Of a stretch of DNA of 64,000 nt, positions 36,361 to 47,000 are shown one piece after another; position 1 is the first letter of the stretch; each line of letters starts with the position of its first letter. The notes under the pieces were generated by a model. That model ran no database searches, had not been told where the DNA came from, and saw nothing but the letters and a program-made list of their open reading frames with translations. The stretch comes from an uncultured Prevotellaceae bacterium (GTDB taxonomy: Bacteria > Bacteroidota > Bacteroidia > Bacteroidales > Bacteroidaceae). Location of the stretch: the NCBI GenBank assembly GCA_900316585.1, contig ONDM01000011.1, positions 49,785 through 113,784 on the forward strand. Direction: 5' to 3'. Position numbers and translations under genes: made by a program.

Positions 36361-36948
36361 ATGATATTTTTTAAATTATTTCTCTCCTTCTTTAAGATAG
36401 GTTTGTTTGGATTTGGTGGTGGCTATGCCATGATTAGTTTCATTCAAGATGAGGTGGTACGTAAAAATGGATGGATCAGCTCATCCGAATTTACAGACAT
36501 AATAGCTGTAAGTCAGATGACTCCCGGTCCCGTTGGAATTAACTCTGCTACTTACTGTGGCTATACAGCTCTAATGAATGATATGGCAATGAACCCTAAT
36601 GCCCATGAATGGATGGGAATTCTTGGCAGCATTGTAGCTACATTCTCTTTAGTACTTCCTTCCTTCATACTTATGCTGACCATCAGTATGTTCCTTATGA
36701 AGTATCGTAAGCATCCTGTTGTGGAAATGGTACTTAGTGGACTGCGTCCTGCAGTTGTAGGTTTATTGGCAGCTGCAGCACTCTGTCTGATGACTAAGGA
36801 GAATTTTTCTTCTCCAGACATTAATATGTGGCAATTCTGGATTAGTGTAGCGCTGTTCATTGCTACATTTGTAGGAACACGCTATTTCAAAGTCTCACCA
36901 ATTAAAATGATTTGTCTTTGTGCTTTTGCAGGATTTGTTCTATTCTAA
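36361..36948 (+). CDS. Chromate transporter, second half
   Basis: 195-residue half-size ChrA protein: FFKIGLFGFGGGYAMISFIQDEVV at the N-terminus, VSQMTPGPVGINSATYCGY, and SGLRPAVVGLLAAAAL, with about six hydrophobic segments. It lacks the charged tail of its partner. Together the two proteins correspond to the two halves of a full-length ChrA, arranged in tandem behind purL. Family members export chromate, but paired short forms in gut anaerobes have no tested function known to me. Confidence 0.88.
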   Translation: MIFFKLFLSFFKIGLFGFGGGYAMISFIQDEVVRKNGWISSSEFTDIIAVSQMTPGPVGINSATYCGYTALMNDMAMNPNAHEWMGILGSIVATFSLVLPSFILMLTISMFLMKYRKHPVVEMVLSGLRPAVVGLLAAAALCLMTKENFSSPDINMWQFWISVALFIATFVGTRYFKVSPIKMICLCAFAGFVLF

Positions 36949-36952
36949 TAAA

Positions 36953-36991
36953 AGAGAAAGCCTAGAAGAATCTTCTAGGCTTTCTCTTTAT
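36953..36991. terminator. Bidirectional terminator
   Basis: AGAGAAAGCCTAGAAGA and TCTTCTAGGCTTTCTCT form a 17-bp stem between the convergent chromate transporter and hydrolase genes. Confidence 0.9.
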
Positions 36992-36994
36992 CAC

Positions 36995-38485
36995 TTATAA
37001 TCTCACTTTTTTCTTAGCGGCTTTAGACTCATTACTCATACGGTCTAATGCTGTCACTACATAGACACATTGTTTCACTCCATGTTCGTAGGGTAACTTG
37101 TAAAAATTATTTGAAGTGATTGCCACAATCTTAGATGCATCCCCTAAATCAATTTTCTCACCTCTGAAGAATTGATAAACAACATAACGGACGGCTCTGT
37201 TCATTTCATCTTTATATTTAGGAGCATCCCAAAACAAAACGTAATCACCATCAATCCACACTGGTTTCAGTTTTGAAACTTTCTTTGGGGCTTTACCATC
37301 AATAAAAGGCATCAAAGGCTGCAAAGCTAGGAACTTGTGATACCGACTCTTCAGGACATCTGCATATCCTCCTGCATTTTCTACAACACTACTAGCTGGC
37401 CACTGACAAGAACCCTGTATGTTATTCAAACTACGCTGCAATTCATATTTACGAAACATTTGATTAATTGTAGGATTTACAGGATCTGCTGCTCTTACAG
37501 TACGCATAACATCTTGTCCAATAAACAAAGGACGCTTTGAAGCAAAACGATTCCACCAACGAATCAATATGTCATAATCTGCTGCATTATGCCCAATCTC
37601 CCAATAAATTTGAGGAATTGTGTAATCAACCCAACCTTCATCAATCCATTTCAAAATATCCGCATACAAGTCATCATAATTCTGAGTTCCATTTGTGTTA
37701 CTACCTCTAGAATCTGAACGTTGATTACGATAAATACCAAAAGGTGACACACCAAATTTTATCCAAGGCTTCTTAATGCGAATCATTTGATGTATTTCCT
37801 TTATCAAAAGATTCACATTATCACGACGCCAGTCTGCTATATCCTTGAATCCTCGAGAATTAACTGCAAATGTATTCTCGTCAGGTATACTGATTCCTGG
37901 TACAGGATATGGATAGAAATAATCATCTATATGGATTCCATCCACATCATAGCGGTCAACAATATCTTGTATAATTGTACAGAAATACTTACGATTTATT
38001 TCCTGACCCGGATCAAAAATAATCATCTCATCATACCAGAAAAAACGTTCCGGATGCTGAATATACTGATGGGTAGATGCCAAAGCTTGAGTTCCCTTCG
38101 TTTTTGCACGATAAGGATTCAACCATGCATGAATTTCCATACCACGTCTATGGCATTCTTTCACCATCCATTCAAGAGGATCCCAATATGGATTAGGCGC
38201 CTGCCCTTGTACACCTGTAAGGAAACGGCTCCATGGTTCATATCGAGATGCATAAAGAGCATCACCTTCTGGACGAACTTGGAAAATAATGGCATTAATT
38301 CCACAACGTTGCAATTCGTCAAGTTGTTGGGTTAAAGTCAACTGCATCTGCTGGGTTCCCATTCCCTGAAATTGCCCATTTACACATTGTATCCAAGCAC
38401 CACGGAACTCACGTTTTGGTTGTGCAAATGTTTGCATACATAACAAGAGCAATACGATGGCCAATAGTTCTTTTAACTTTATCAT
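36995..38485 (-). CDS. GHL10-family secreted glycoside hydrolase-like protein
   Basis: 496-residue protein with a signal peptide (about 1-21, cleavage after TFAQ). A (beta/alpha)8 GHL10/DUF187 domain occupies roughly 25-350: REFRGAWIQCVN, GINAIIFQVRPEGDALY, ECHRRGMEIHAWLNPYRA, YDVDGIHIDDYFYP and VDYTIPQIYWEIG. The acidic DGIHIDDYF motif is the likely catalytic region. The C-terminal 100 residues resemble a fibronectin III-type domain. Homologues are often linked to cell-wall or envelope glycans. It overlaps the uvrA stop by four bases, so the two are probably co-transcribed although functionally unrelated. Confidence 0.9.
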   Translation of the reverse strand: MIKLKELLAIVLLLLCMQTFAQPKREFRGAWIQCVNGQFQGMGTQQMQLTLTQQLDELQRCGINAIIFQVRPEGDALYASRYEPWSRFLTGVQGQAPNPYWDPLEWMVKECHRRGMEIHAWLNPYRAKTKGTQALASTHQYIQHPERFFWYDEMIIFDPGQEINRKYFCTIIQDIVDRYDVDGIHIDDYFYPYPVPGISIPDENTFAVNSRGFKDIADWRRDNVNLLIKEIHQMIRIKKPWIKFGVSPFGIYRNQRSDSRGSNTNGTQNYDDLYADILKWIDEGWVDYTIPQIYWEIGHNAADYDILIRWWNRFASKRPLFIGQDVMRTVRAADPVNPTINQMFRKYELQRSLNNIQGSCQWPASSVVENAGGYADVLKSRYHKFLALQPLMPFIDGKAPKKVSKLKPVWIDGDYVLFWDAPKYKDEMNRAVRYVVYQFFRGEKIDLGDASKIVAITSNNFYKLPYEHGVKQCVYVVTALDRMSNESKAAKKKVRL

Positions 38486-41298
38486 GCTATATCATTTTTT
38501 AATTTTTCTTTTAGGAACTGACCTGTATAGCTTTTCTCACAAGCTGCAATTGTTTCTGGTGTGCCAGTTGCAACTAAATATCCTCCTTTATTTCCACCTT
38601 CAGGTCCAAGGTCAATAATCCAATCCGCACATTTGATAATCTCCATATTGTGCTCAATTATCAATACTGAATGCCCCCTCTGAATAAGTGCATCAAAAGC
38701 TTCCAACAGCTTTTTTATATCATGAAAATGAAGGCCTGTCGTTGGCTCATCAAAGATGAATAATGTAGGATCCTTCTTTTCCATGGCTAAATAATAGGCT
38801 AATTTTACTCGCTGATTTTCACCTCCAGAAAGTGTACTGCTGCTTTGGCCAAGCTTTATATACCCTAAACCTACATCTTGTAATGGTTTCAAAAGCTGGG
38901 ATATGCGATGTTGTTTATTCTCAGAGAAGAATTCTATTGCCTGATTGACAGTCATGTTCAACATATCATATATATTCTTATCATGAAATTTTACCTCCAA
39001 GATTTCATTCTTGAAACGATGACCATGACAACTTTCACATTCTAGAACCAAATCTGCCATAAACTGCATCTCTACAGTTACAGTCCCCTCACCTTTACAC
39101 TCCTCACAACGGCCTCCTTCCGTATTGAAAGAAAAATGAGCTGGGGTATATCCCATTTGCTCACTAAGAGGCTGTGATGCCATCAGTTTACGAATCTCAT
39201 CATAAGCTTTCAAGTACGTTACAGGATTGGAACGAGTCGATTTTCCTATAGGATTCTGATCCACGAAATCAACATTCTTAACTGCTTCAAGATCTCCTTC
39301 CAAGCTCACATGTTCTCCTGGGCGATCGGCATTTTCATCCATATTACGTTTTAAGGCATTATACAGGATATCGCGAACTAAAGTAGATTTTCCACTTCCG
39401 CTTACTCCTGTAACTACAGTAAGCACATTCAGTGGGAATTCCACATCTATACCTTTCAAATTATTCTGACGTGCCCCAATAATCTTCAAACTTCTGTTCC
39501 AAGGTCTTCTACTGGCAGGAACATGTATTTGCTCTTCTCCCAACAAATAACGCACTGTATAGCTATTAGAATCCTTCCGCAAATCGCTCATATCACCTTG
39601 ATATACAATCTGTCCGCCCAAGCGGCCTGCTTTTGGACCAATATCTATAATATAATCAGCCTTTCGTATTATGTCTTCATCATGTTCAACCACCACAACC
39701 GTATTACCTAATTGCTGTAATTGACGAAGCACCTTAACCAACTTATCTGTATCTCTACTATGAAGACCGATACTAGGTTCATCCAATATATAAAGACTAC
39801 CAACCAAGCTGCTTCCCAAAGATGTAGCCAAATTAATACGCTGACTTTCTCCACCAGAGAGGCTATTACTCAAACGGTTTAATGTCAAATATTGCAAACC
39901 AACATCACACAAGAATTGCAAACGAGAATTTATTTCTTCCATCAAGCGATTTGCAATCTTTTCCTCACGTTCAGTGAATTTTAGATTTCTAAAAAAATCA
40001 CGAAGATCATAGATTGGCAGATCAACCAAATCGGAAATGCTCCTTCCACCAATCTTTACATAGCTAGCTTCTTTCTTTAAGCGGGTTCCATGACATGTAG
40101 GACAGGTTGTCTTCCCTCGGTAACGAGCCATCATAACCCGATATTGAATCTTATACTGATTCTCTTTTACCATTTGGAAAAAAGTATCAATACAAAGATC
40201 TTCTACTTTTTCACCATTTACAGTTCCATGCCAAAGTAAATCCAATTGATCACGGCTTAATTCATAGTAAGGAGTGAATATTGGGAAGTTATATTGACTA
40301 GCTCTACGGATAAATTCTTTACGCCATTCACCCATCTTCTCACCTCTCCAACAAACAACAGCACCATCATAGATACTAAGCCCACGGTTTGGAACAACTA
40401 ACCCCTCATCAATACCCATAATCCTGCCAAACCCTTCACAAGTAGGGCATGCACCCAAAGGAGAATTAAATGAGAACATTTGATCTGAGGGCTCCTCAAA
40501 CTTAATACCATCAGCCTCAAAGTATGTTGAAAAAGTATGAAGAATACCAGCTGGAAGAAACCGCAGCATGCATGTTCCATCTCCTTCAAAGAAGGCTGTT
40601 TCGGCAGCATCTTCCAAACGAGACAAACTCTCCTTTGAATCATCTGCTGTTAGGCGAGCTACCACCAAATAAATATCCTCCTCACTTTCAACTTTTTGGG
40701 CATTCTTTAATTCATCTAAAAAATCCTCAACACGTATAACTTCTCCTCGAACCTCTATTCTAGAAAAGCCTTGTTTCATACAGATTTTCAGACTATCAAC
40801 TATAGTACGACCAGATTTCCTAACAAGAGGAGCTAACATGAGAAAACGAGTCCCACGAGAATACCCATTCACGCATTCTATTAGGTCCTCAATAGTATTT
40901 CGTTTTACGATTTCACCACTTATTGGAGAATAAGTCTTACCCAATCGAGCATACAACAAACGTAAATAATCATAGATTTCGGTACTCGTTCCTACTGTAG
41001 AACGAGGATTTCTACTAGAAACCTTTTGTTCAATTGCAATTGCTGGTGGAATTCCTTCTATGAAATCACATTCTGGTTTGCCCATACGGCCTAAAAATTG
41101 ACGAGCATAACTAGAAAGACTTTCCACATAACGGCGTTGCCCTTCAGCATACAAAGTATCGAAAGCTAATGAAGACTTACCGGAACCAGAAAGGCCGGTA
41201 ATTACAACAAATTTATTTCGGGGAATATCTAAAGAAATATTTTTCAAATTATTTACCCTAGCTCCCCGAATACGTATATATTCTTGTTCTTCTACCAT
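38482..41298 (-). CDS. uvrA: Excinuclease ABC subunit A
   Basis: 938-residue DNA-damage sensor of nucleotide excision repair with two ABC ATPase modules: [12 protein letters not shown] and [13 protein letters not shown]alker A motifs, LSGGESQRI and LSGGENQRV signatures, and [11 protein letters not shown] and [11 protein letters not shown]alker B motifs. The internal zinc module [10 protein letters not shown] is present, and so is the second zinc finger (CEECKGEGT...CESCHGHRF) of the C-terminal half. In the N-terminal zinc finger only [10 protein letters not shown] is kept; the preceding CxxC pair of E. coli UvrA is replaced by a YFEADGIKF segment. It starts just behind the metallopeptidase terminator. 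Confidence 0.95.
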   Translation of the reverse strand: MVEEQEYIRIRGARVNNLKNISLDIPRNKFVVITGLSGSGKSSLAFDTLYAEGQRRYVESLSSYARQFLGRMGKPECDFIEGIPPAIAIEQKVSSRNPRSTVGTSTEIYDYLRLLYARLGKTYSPISGEIVKRNTIEDLIECVNGYSRGTRFLMLAPLVRKSGRTIVDSLKICMKQGFSRIEVRGEVIRVEDFLDELKNAQKVESEEDIYLVVARLTADDSKESLSRLEDAAETAFFEGDGTCMLRFLPAGILHTFSTYFEADGIKFEEPSDQMFSFNSPLGACPTCEGFGRIMGIDEGLVVPNRGLSIYDGAVVCWRGEKMGEWRKEFIRRASQYNFPIFTPYYELSRDQLDLLWHGTVNGEKVEDLCIDTFFQMVKENQYKIQYRVMMARYRGKTTCPTCHGTRLKKEASYVKIGGRSISDLVDLPIYDLRDFFRNLKFTEREEKIANRLMEEINSRLQFLCDVGLQYLTLNRLSNSLSGGESQRINLATSLGSSLVGSLYILDEPSIGLHSRDTDKLVKVLRQLQQLGNTVVVVEHDEDIIRKADYIIDIGPKAGRLGGQIVYQGDMSDLRKDSNSYTVRYLLGEEQIHVPASRRPWNRSLKIIGARQNNLKGIDVEFPLNVLTVVTGVSGSGKSTLVRDILYNALKRNMDENADRPGEHVSLEGDLEAVKNVDFVDQNPIGKSTRSNPVTYLKAYDEIRKLMASQPLSEQMGYTPAHFSFNTEGGRCEECKGEGTVTVEMQFMADLVLECESCHGHRFKNEILEVKFHDKNIYDMLNMTVNQAIEFFSENKQHRISQLLKPLQDVGLGYIKLGQSSSTLSGGENQRVKLAYYLAMEKKDPTLFIFDEPTTGLHFHDIKKLLEAFDALIQRGHSVLIIEHNMEIIKCADWIIDLGPEGGNKGGYLVATGTPETIAACEKSYTGQFLKEKLKNDIA

Positions 41299-41308
41299 TT
41301 AAAATAAA

Positions 41309-41338
41309 GAAAGGCTCCCCATTCTAGAAGAGCCTTAT
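41309..41338 (-). terminator. Terminator after the ypfJ-like gene
   Basis: AAGGCTC and GAGCCTT form a 7-bp stem around a 12-base loop, followed on minus by TTCTTTATTTT. It sits immediately upstream of the uvrA ATG. Confidence 0.65.
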
Positions 41339-41344
41339 AACAAT

Positions 41345-42208
41345 TTACAAATTTGCATATGCAGGAGAGAATGTGTCACCACCACTTATCCTACCAGTTG
41401 TTAGGCCTTTCTTCAACCATCTGTGACGCTGTTCACTAGTTCCATGATTAAAGCTCTCAGGAACGGAATAACCACGAGCTTTCTTCTGCAAATAATCGTC
41501 ACCAATTTTCTTAGCTGCATTCAAAGCTTCTTCAATGTCTCCATCTTCTAAAGAACCATATTTCTGATTATCATGGTAAGCCCAAACACCAGCATAATAA
41601 TCTGCTTGCAATTCAAGACGAACACTAATTTGGTTGCTTTCAGCCTGACTAACTCTAGCCATTTTCTGATGAGCTTGGCCTAAAGTCCCAAGCAAGTTCT
41701 GAACATGATGGCCTACCTCATGAGCTATGACATAAGCGTATGCGAAATCTCCATCAGCTCCTATATCTCTCTTCATGTTAGCAAAGAAATCCAGATCCAA
41801 ATAGACACTTTGATCTGCGGAACAGTAAAAAGGTCCTGTTTGGGAACTTGCATTACCACATCCACTAGTTACTGCACTTTTGAAAAGAATGAGTTTGGGA
41901 GCAACATACTTCCTACCCATGGCCCTAAACTGTTCTGTCCATACATCTTCTGTACCTGCCAATATCTGACTTGCAAATTTGGCTAACTCCTCTTCTTCTG
42001 CAGTTGGAGTATATTCGCCACCATCTGCACCTGTAATCTGTGGCAATGCTCCAGACTGGCTAATTACTTCCAATGGGTTACCACCCATTAACCAAGTAAT
42101 CAATCCTACTATAATCAAGCCACCAATACCTAAACCACCAACCTTACCTGCACTCATACCACGGCGGTCGTCAACATTGTCGCTTGTTCTTCTTCCTTCA
42201 AGTTTCAT
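41345..42208 (-). CDS. Neutral zinc metallopeptidase, YpfJ family
   Basis: 287-residue protein with a short basic cytoplasmic N-terminus (MKLEGRRTSDNVDDRRG), one membrane helix (about 28-44, GGLGIGGLIIVGLITWLMGG) and a peptidase domain. The zinc motif is AHEVGHHVQNLLG (HExxH type), with ELQADYYAGVWA downstream as the third ligand region and STEQRHRW-like C-terminal motif TSEQRHRWLKKG. Substrates of this family are unknown. It has a good promoter and its own terminator, so it is probably expressed alone. Confidence 0.92.
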   Translation of the reverse strand: MKLEGRRTSDNVDDRRGMSAGKVGGLGIGGLIIVGLITWLMGGNPLEVISQSGALPQITGADGGEYTPTAEEEELAKFASQILAGTEDVWTEQFRAMGRKYVAPKLILFKSAVTSGCGNASSQTGPFYCSADQSVYLDLDFFANMKRDIGADGDFAYAYVIAHEVGHHVQNLLGTLGQAHQKMARVSQAESNQISVRLELQADYYAGVWAYHDNQKYGSLEDGDIEEALNAAKKIGDDYLQKKARGYSVPESFNHGTSEQRHRWLKKGLTTGRISGGDTFSPAYANL

Positions 42209-42241
42209 TTTGTATAGATTTAATTAATTACACATTTTGTG

Positions 42242-42272
42242 CAAAGGTAACAAATAATTTAAAGTATACAAA
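42242..42272 (-). promoter_or_regulatory. Promoter of the ypfJ-like gene
   Basis: Minus-strand TACCTTTG (42242-42249) and TTTG (42269-42272), 19 bases apart. Confidence 0.7.
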
Positions 42273-42303
42273 AACATCATACTTAAAATTGACAGATTGA
42301 AAT

Positions 42304-42342
42304 AAAAAGGGAGAGCGAATTATCACCCTCCCCTTTTTTATA
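42304..42342 (-). terminator. Terminator of the susC-susD pair
   Basis: AAAGGGGAGGG and CTCTCCCTTTTT arms pair imperfectly downstream of the SusD stop, with a T run on the minus strand. Confidence 0.6.
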
Positions 42343-42357
42343 ACAGTTTTATTTAAA

Positions 42358-44070
42358 TTAAAAATTCTTGCCTGTATCCCACCAAATACGCGCATCTATA
42401 ACATCTTTTGAGCCACGCGCATTCAAAATGTCAATACCTGTTTGCAAACCAGCAGGGTTAGCAGAATGCTCAGAATAAGCAAATGGCAAACGGCGTATTC
42501 CACCTGCGACCAAATCTGCAGTAGAACCTCCTAAGTACTCAGACTGTACATTACAGTTACCAGCTGGAATAGGGAACAAATGAGGATAGCCTGTCCGACG
42601 ATATTCAGCCCATGCATTCAAACCTTCTGGGAAACCTGCAATCCACTTTTGAGTAATAATCTGCTCCAATTGCTCTTCTTGAGTACCACCAGTCATGAAC
42701 TTAACTGGAACTTTATTAACAGCTTTAATATTGTTCAGACTATTATGTGGGTCCACATAATCTATCTGAGTTGTTGTTCCATTTATATAAACCTCAACAT
42801 CTGCATTTTGCATAACAGAAGCTGTTAACCAATTATGAGAAGTTGCACGTTCTTCAACTGATTCAAATGAATTACGGATACCTTCCTCATAATAACTCTG
42901 AGCAGTTCCACCACCCATGTTCCAACCACGAAGAACACCTTCTGCCTGCAAGAATGATGCTTCTGCTCGGTTCATAATAGGAAGAGGTACATCTGTTGAA
43001 TATGGACCACCACTCATAGGAGTATAAGGAATTGAAAACATTTTATAGTTAGAACCATCTACAGATAGTCCGTTGCGAATACCCTTAATAGAACCTATAT
43101 TGCCAGTAGCATTACCGGATGCATCCAAGATATCACTTTTCTTTCCATACCATCCTACTGGAACTACTGTTGCTTCCAAACGAGGGTCATTATAACCTTT
43201 CAAAATTGTTTCATAATTAGCAGAAATTGCACAGTCATTATAATCTCGACAGATTAATGCCTGAGGGTTACGAGTGTTAGCATCTTCGACCTCAACATCC
43301 ACATCCTTCAACAAACCATACTTGTTAGAGCAAGCAGCTTCTGCATGCTGTTTCGCTAAAGCAGGAGAAACAACTGCAAGACGCATAGCTAAACGTAAAC
43401 GGAGAGTGTTACCAAACTGTAACCATGTTGTTTGGCTCTTGCCACACATTTCATCCCAAGACAAACGACTTGCATCATCTGCGCCCCCATTTGAATCCAG
43501 CCAAGAAGTCAACTTTGTAGTAGCATCTGCAAGTTCATCTAAGAAAGCCGTATAACAAGTTTCCTCTGAATCATACTTAACTGACAAGCCTCCTTGCATT
43601 GCTTCTGTATAAGGAGTTGGCCCATAAGTATCCACAATCTTATGTGCACCTGCAACCTTCAAAATCTCACCGATTCCATAAAAGTCATCAGCCAAATTAT
43701 CTATTTTCATTAATGTAGACATTGGCTTGATAACATGAAGCAGCATATAATTTAATGTATAGCTATTCCAACCATTCATCATATAGTAGTTATCATTATT
43801 CAAACCACCATTGAATGCTGTTGGAATTGCTAAATAACCAGAATACAAGTCTGCATTCAAATTCTGAATTAACTGATATTCCCAGTTACCATTTGATTGG
43901 TTATAGAAGACTGACAACTGTGCTTCATTGAAAAGGTCACCCATAGCGACCTGACTATCGCTCAACCCAAATGGATCTGTATTAATTTCCTCAAAATCAC
44001 CAGTACAGCTTGTACCAATCATAAGAGCTGTACTAAGGAGAAGAGCACTTTTCATTATATTTTTATTCAT
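42358..44070 (-). CDS. SusD/RagB-family lipoprotein
   Basis: 570-residue surface lipoprotein, partner of the SusC-like transporter encoded just upstream. The signal peptide has a lipobox GTSC with Cys22, followed by TGDFEEINTDPFG, the opening typical of the SusD-like_2 group. The helical SusD scaffold follows, including KVAGAHKIVDTYGPTPYTEA and PIMNRAEASFLQAEGVLRG (TPR-like region). These proteins form the lid over SusC and bind the ligand. There are no glycoside hydrolases nearby, so glycan use is not indicated; peptides or other nutrients are possible. An ATG five codons downstream (44055) is an alternative start. Confidence 0.94.
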   Translation of the reverse strand: MNKNIMKSALLLSTALMIGTSCTGDFEEINTDPFGLSDSQVAMGDLFNEAQLSVFYNQSNGNWEYQLIQNLNADLYSGYLAIPTAFNGGLNNDNYYMMNGWNSYTLNYMLLHVIKPMSTLMKIDNLADDFYGIGEILKVAGAHKIVDTYGPTPYTEAMQGGLSVKYDSEETCYTAFLDELADATTKLTSWLDSNGGADDASRLSWDEMCGKSQTTWLQFGNTLRLRLAMRLAVVSPALAKQHAEAACSNKYGLLKDVDVEVEDANTRNPQALICRDYNDCAISANYETILKGYNDPRLEATVVPVGWYGKKSDILDASGNATGNIGSIKGIRNGLSVDGSNYKMFSIPYTPMSGGPYSTDVPLPIMNRAEASFLQAEGVLRGWNMGGGTAQSYYEEGIRNSFESVEERATSHNWLTASVMQNADVEVYINGTTTQIDYVDPHNSLNNIKAVNKVPVKFMTGGTQEEQLEQIITQKWIAGFPEGLNAWAEYRRTGYPHLFPIPAGNCNVQSEYLGGSTADLVAGGIRRLPFAYSEHSANPAGLQTGIDILNARGSKDVIDARIWWDTGKNF

Positions 44071-44082
44071 AATTGCTGTATC

Positions 44083-47000
44083 TTAGAATTGAAGTTTCAA
44101 GTTAATACCGAAGCTACGAGATGATGGCATTGAGTAATAAGAAGAACCACCATAACCATTAGAAGTAGACATAGATACATCTGGGTCTGTCGGGCAATCC
44201 TTATATATGAAGAAAAGGTTACGAGCTACAGCACTCAGAGTCAAATCATGACCATTGCCTAGCAAGTTACGGAATGTATAACCCAATGATATTTCACGCA
44301 GACGGAAGTTTGTCTGAGAATAAGCATAATAGTCACCACTACCACCATTGATAGAACCAATAGTATTATAGAATGACTTTGCATCCATCTTCTCAATCTG
44401 ACCAGTAGAAATATTGAAAACCTCTACACCACCATTATCCCGAGCATCAGCAGATTGCTCAGAAGTTCCATGCTGGTCCAATGAAGCTTGAGTATAATCA
44501 AAGAAATTACCACCAATACGACCATCAATCAAGAAATAGAATGAAAAGTCCTTAAAATAAATGGTATTGCCCCAACCAACGTTCCACTTAGAGTTTACAT
44601 TACCTACTTTCTCCTTATCTGGAGCATATTGAATCTTATGATCTGCATCAACTGTAATCAAACCTGTCTTTTCGTCACGGATGAAGTTCTGCATATATAC
44701 ATCACCATATTCACCACCTTCAACCAAACGCATATCGCTACCATACATGCCACCGATTGATACGTAAGACAACTTATCTCCTTCAGCAACACCCTCACGA
44801 TTATCCAACTCTTTAATCAGGTTATCATTGTAAGAGAAGTTAAAGCTAGTCTTCCAAGACCAATTGCGATTCAGTTTCTGATTCCAGCTAGCTGTGAATT
44901 CAACACCTTGGTTTTGAATATTACCAGCATTGAAATAATAGCTAGAATAACCAGTTGCAGAAGGTACAGACATTGAGAAGTATTGATTCTTATTATTTGT
45001 ACGATAGAACGTAACATCCCAATCCAAACGGTTATCGAACATGCTACCATCAAGACCAAACTCGATTGAGTGCAACTTTTCAGGCTTCATATCAGTAAAT
45101 GGCATTGTAGTTTTGAAACTAATAGAGCCGTTGGAAAAACCATTTAAATTGTTTGTGATGAATGCAGGCATTTCATTACCTACAACAGAGTAAGATGCAC
45201 GTGCCTTTAAAACGTTGATAAATTCAGGCATTCTGAACATATCTGAAAGAACTGCTGTCAAACCGACAGAAGGATAGAAATATGATCCATTAGGAGTATA
45301 TGCCAAAGTAGATGACCAGTCATTACGACCTGTAATATCCAAGAACAACATATCCTTATATCCAAACTGAGCAGTTGCAAATACAGCATTCAAGCGCTTA
45401 CGGCTTGCAGACTGTGAAGAACCATTCTTTGTTGAATTTACCAGTACAAAATAATTAGGAATATAACGGTCACCACCAGTGCCCAAATTCCAAGACAAAG
45501 ACTTATAGTCTGAGAAGCTTGTACCAACAGAAGTGTTAACTGAATAATCTCCAAATGTCTTATTGTAAGTAAGCATCAAATCGCCATAGAACTGACGGAA
45601 ATTTGTTATATTCTTCTCGAAATAACCATCAACATTTGCCAACACCTGAGATGTTGAAGCATGGACTTTACGCTCCCATTCATCAGTAGTCTTATCATAG
45701 CTTAAACGGCCTTGAATGCTCAGACCATCTAAGATTTCATAACGAACAGTACCAGAAACCATCGTACGGCCACGATTTTCATCAGAAGCTACACGATTCA
45801 AAATCCAATATGGATTTTGAGAAAAGTCATTATTTGTATCTCGATACCACTGCTGTGCATAATACTGTTTCACATCGTCGTATGACTCATAATTCTCCTT
45901 ATAATATTTCCAATCTGCGTTTGCAGGGAATGTATAAAGACCTGTCAATGGGTTATTATACTGACCACCGCGTGGGCGGTTATGTGCTTTCTGGGAAATA
46001 TAATTGATAGATGCAGTAATTGTCAACTTATCATTCAACATTTTATAGGTCTGCTTTACCATCATATTATGACGGGTAAAGGTGTTAGTTGGCATCATAC
46101 CATTAGAAGTAGTATTAGCATATGATGCATAAGACTGAACCTTCTCTGTACCACCGCTTACAGACAAAGAGTTGATATAAGTGGCACCAGTACGGAAGAA
46201 ATCTTTTGCTGCATTTACACCATTATTGATTTTGTCACCCCAACTTTGGGTATCATAACTGCCAGCAGAAACTGCAGCGCCATAACGAGTCTGAATTTTA
46301 GGTACATCCAAAGGAGTTTCTACAGTGACATTAGATGAGAAGTCTGCACGAACTTTACCCATTGAGCCTTTTTTTGTGGTAATGACGATGACACCATTCG
46401 CAGCCATAGAACCATAAAGAGCTGCAGCAGAAGCACCCTTCAATACGTTCATGCTAGCAATATCATCAGGGTTTAAATTTGAAAGAGCATCACCACCATC
46501 ACGACCACCATATACAGAACTTAACTGCTCGGTAGCTGGATTTGACATTGGCATACCATCGATAACAACCAAAGGTTGATTATTACCTTGTGCAGACTTG
46601 TTACCACGAATGACAATTTTAGAAGAACCACCGGCACCAGAAGTGTTAGGAGTAATAACAACACCTGCGGTCTTACCTTGCAAAGAGTTCATCAGGTTAG
46701 TTTCCTTAGCACGGGTCAACTCATCACCATTGACCTTCTGAGTTGCATAAGTCAAAGACTTAGCCTTACGCTCAATACCCATAGCCGTTACAACTACCTC
46801 TTCCAAAGTCTGAGTATCATCCTGAAGAGTAACATTGATGGCTGATCCATCATATGTGACTTCCAGAGTTTGATACCCCACAAAAGAGATGACAATTACA
46901 TCACCCTTTTTAACACCCTCAAGGATAAAGTTACCATCAAAATCGGTAATAGTACCGTTGGTCGTACCTTTAATAATCACTGAAGCACCAATGACTGGCT

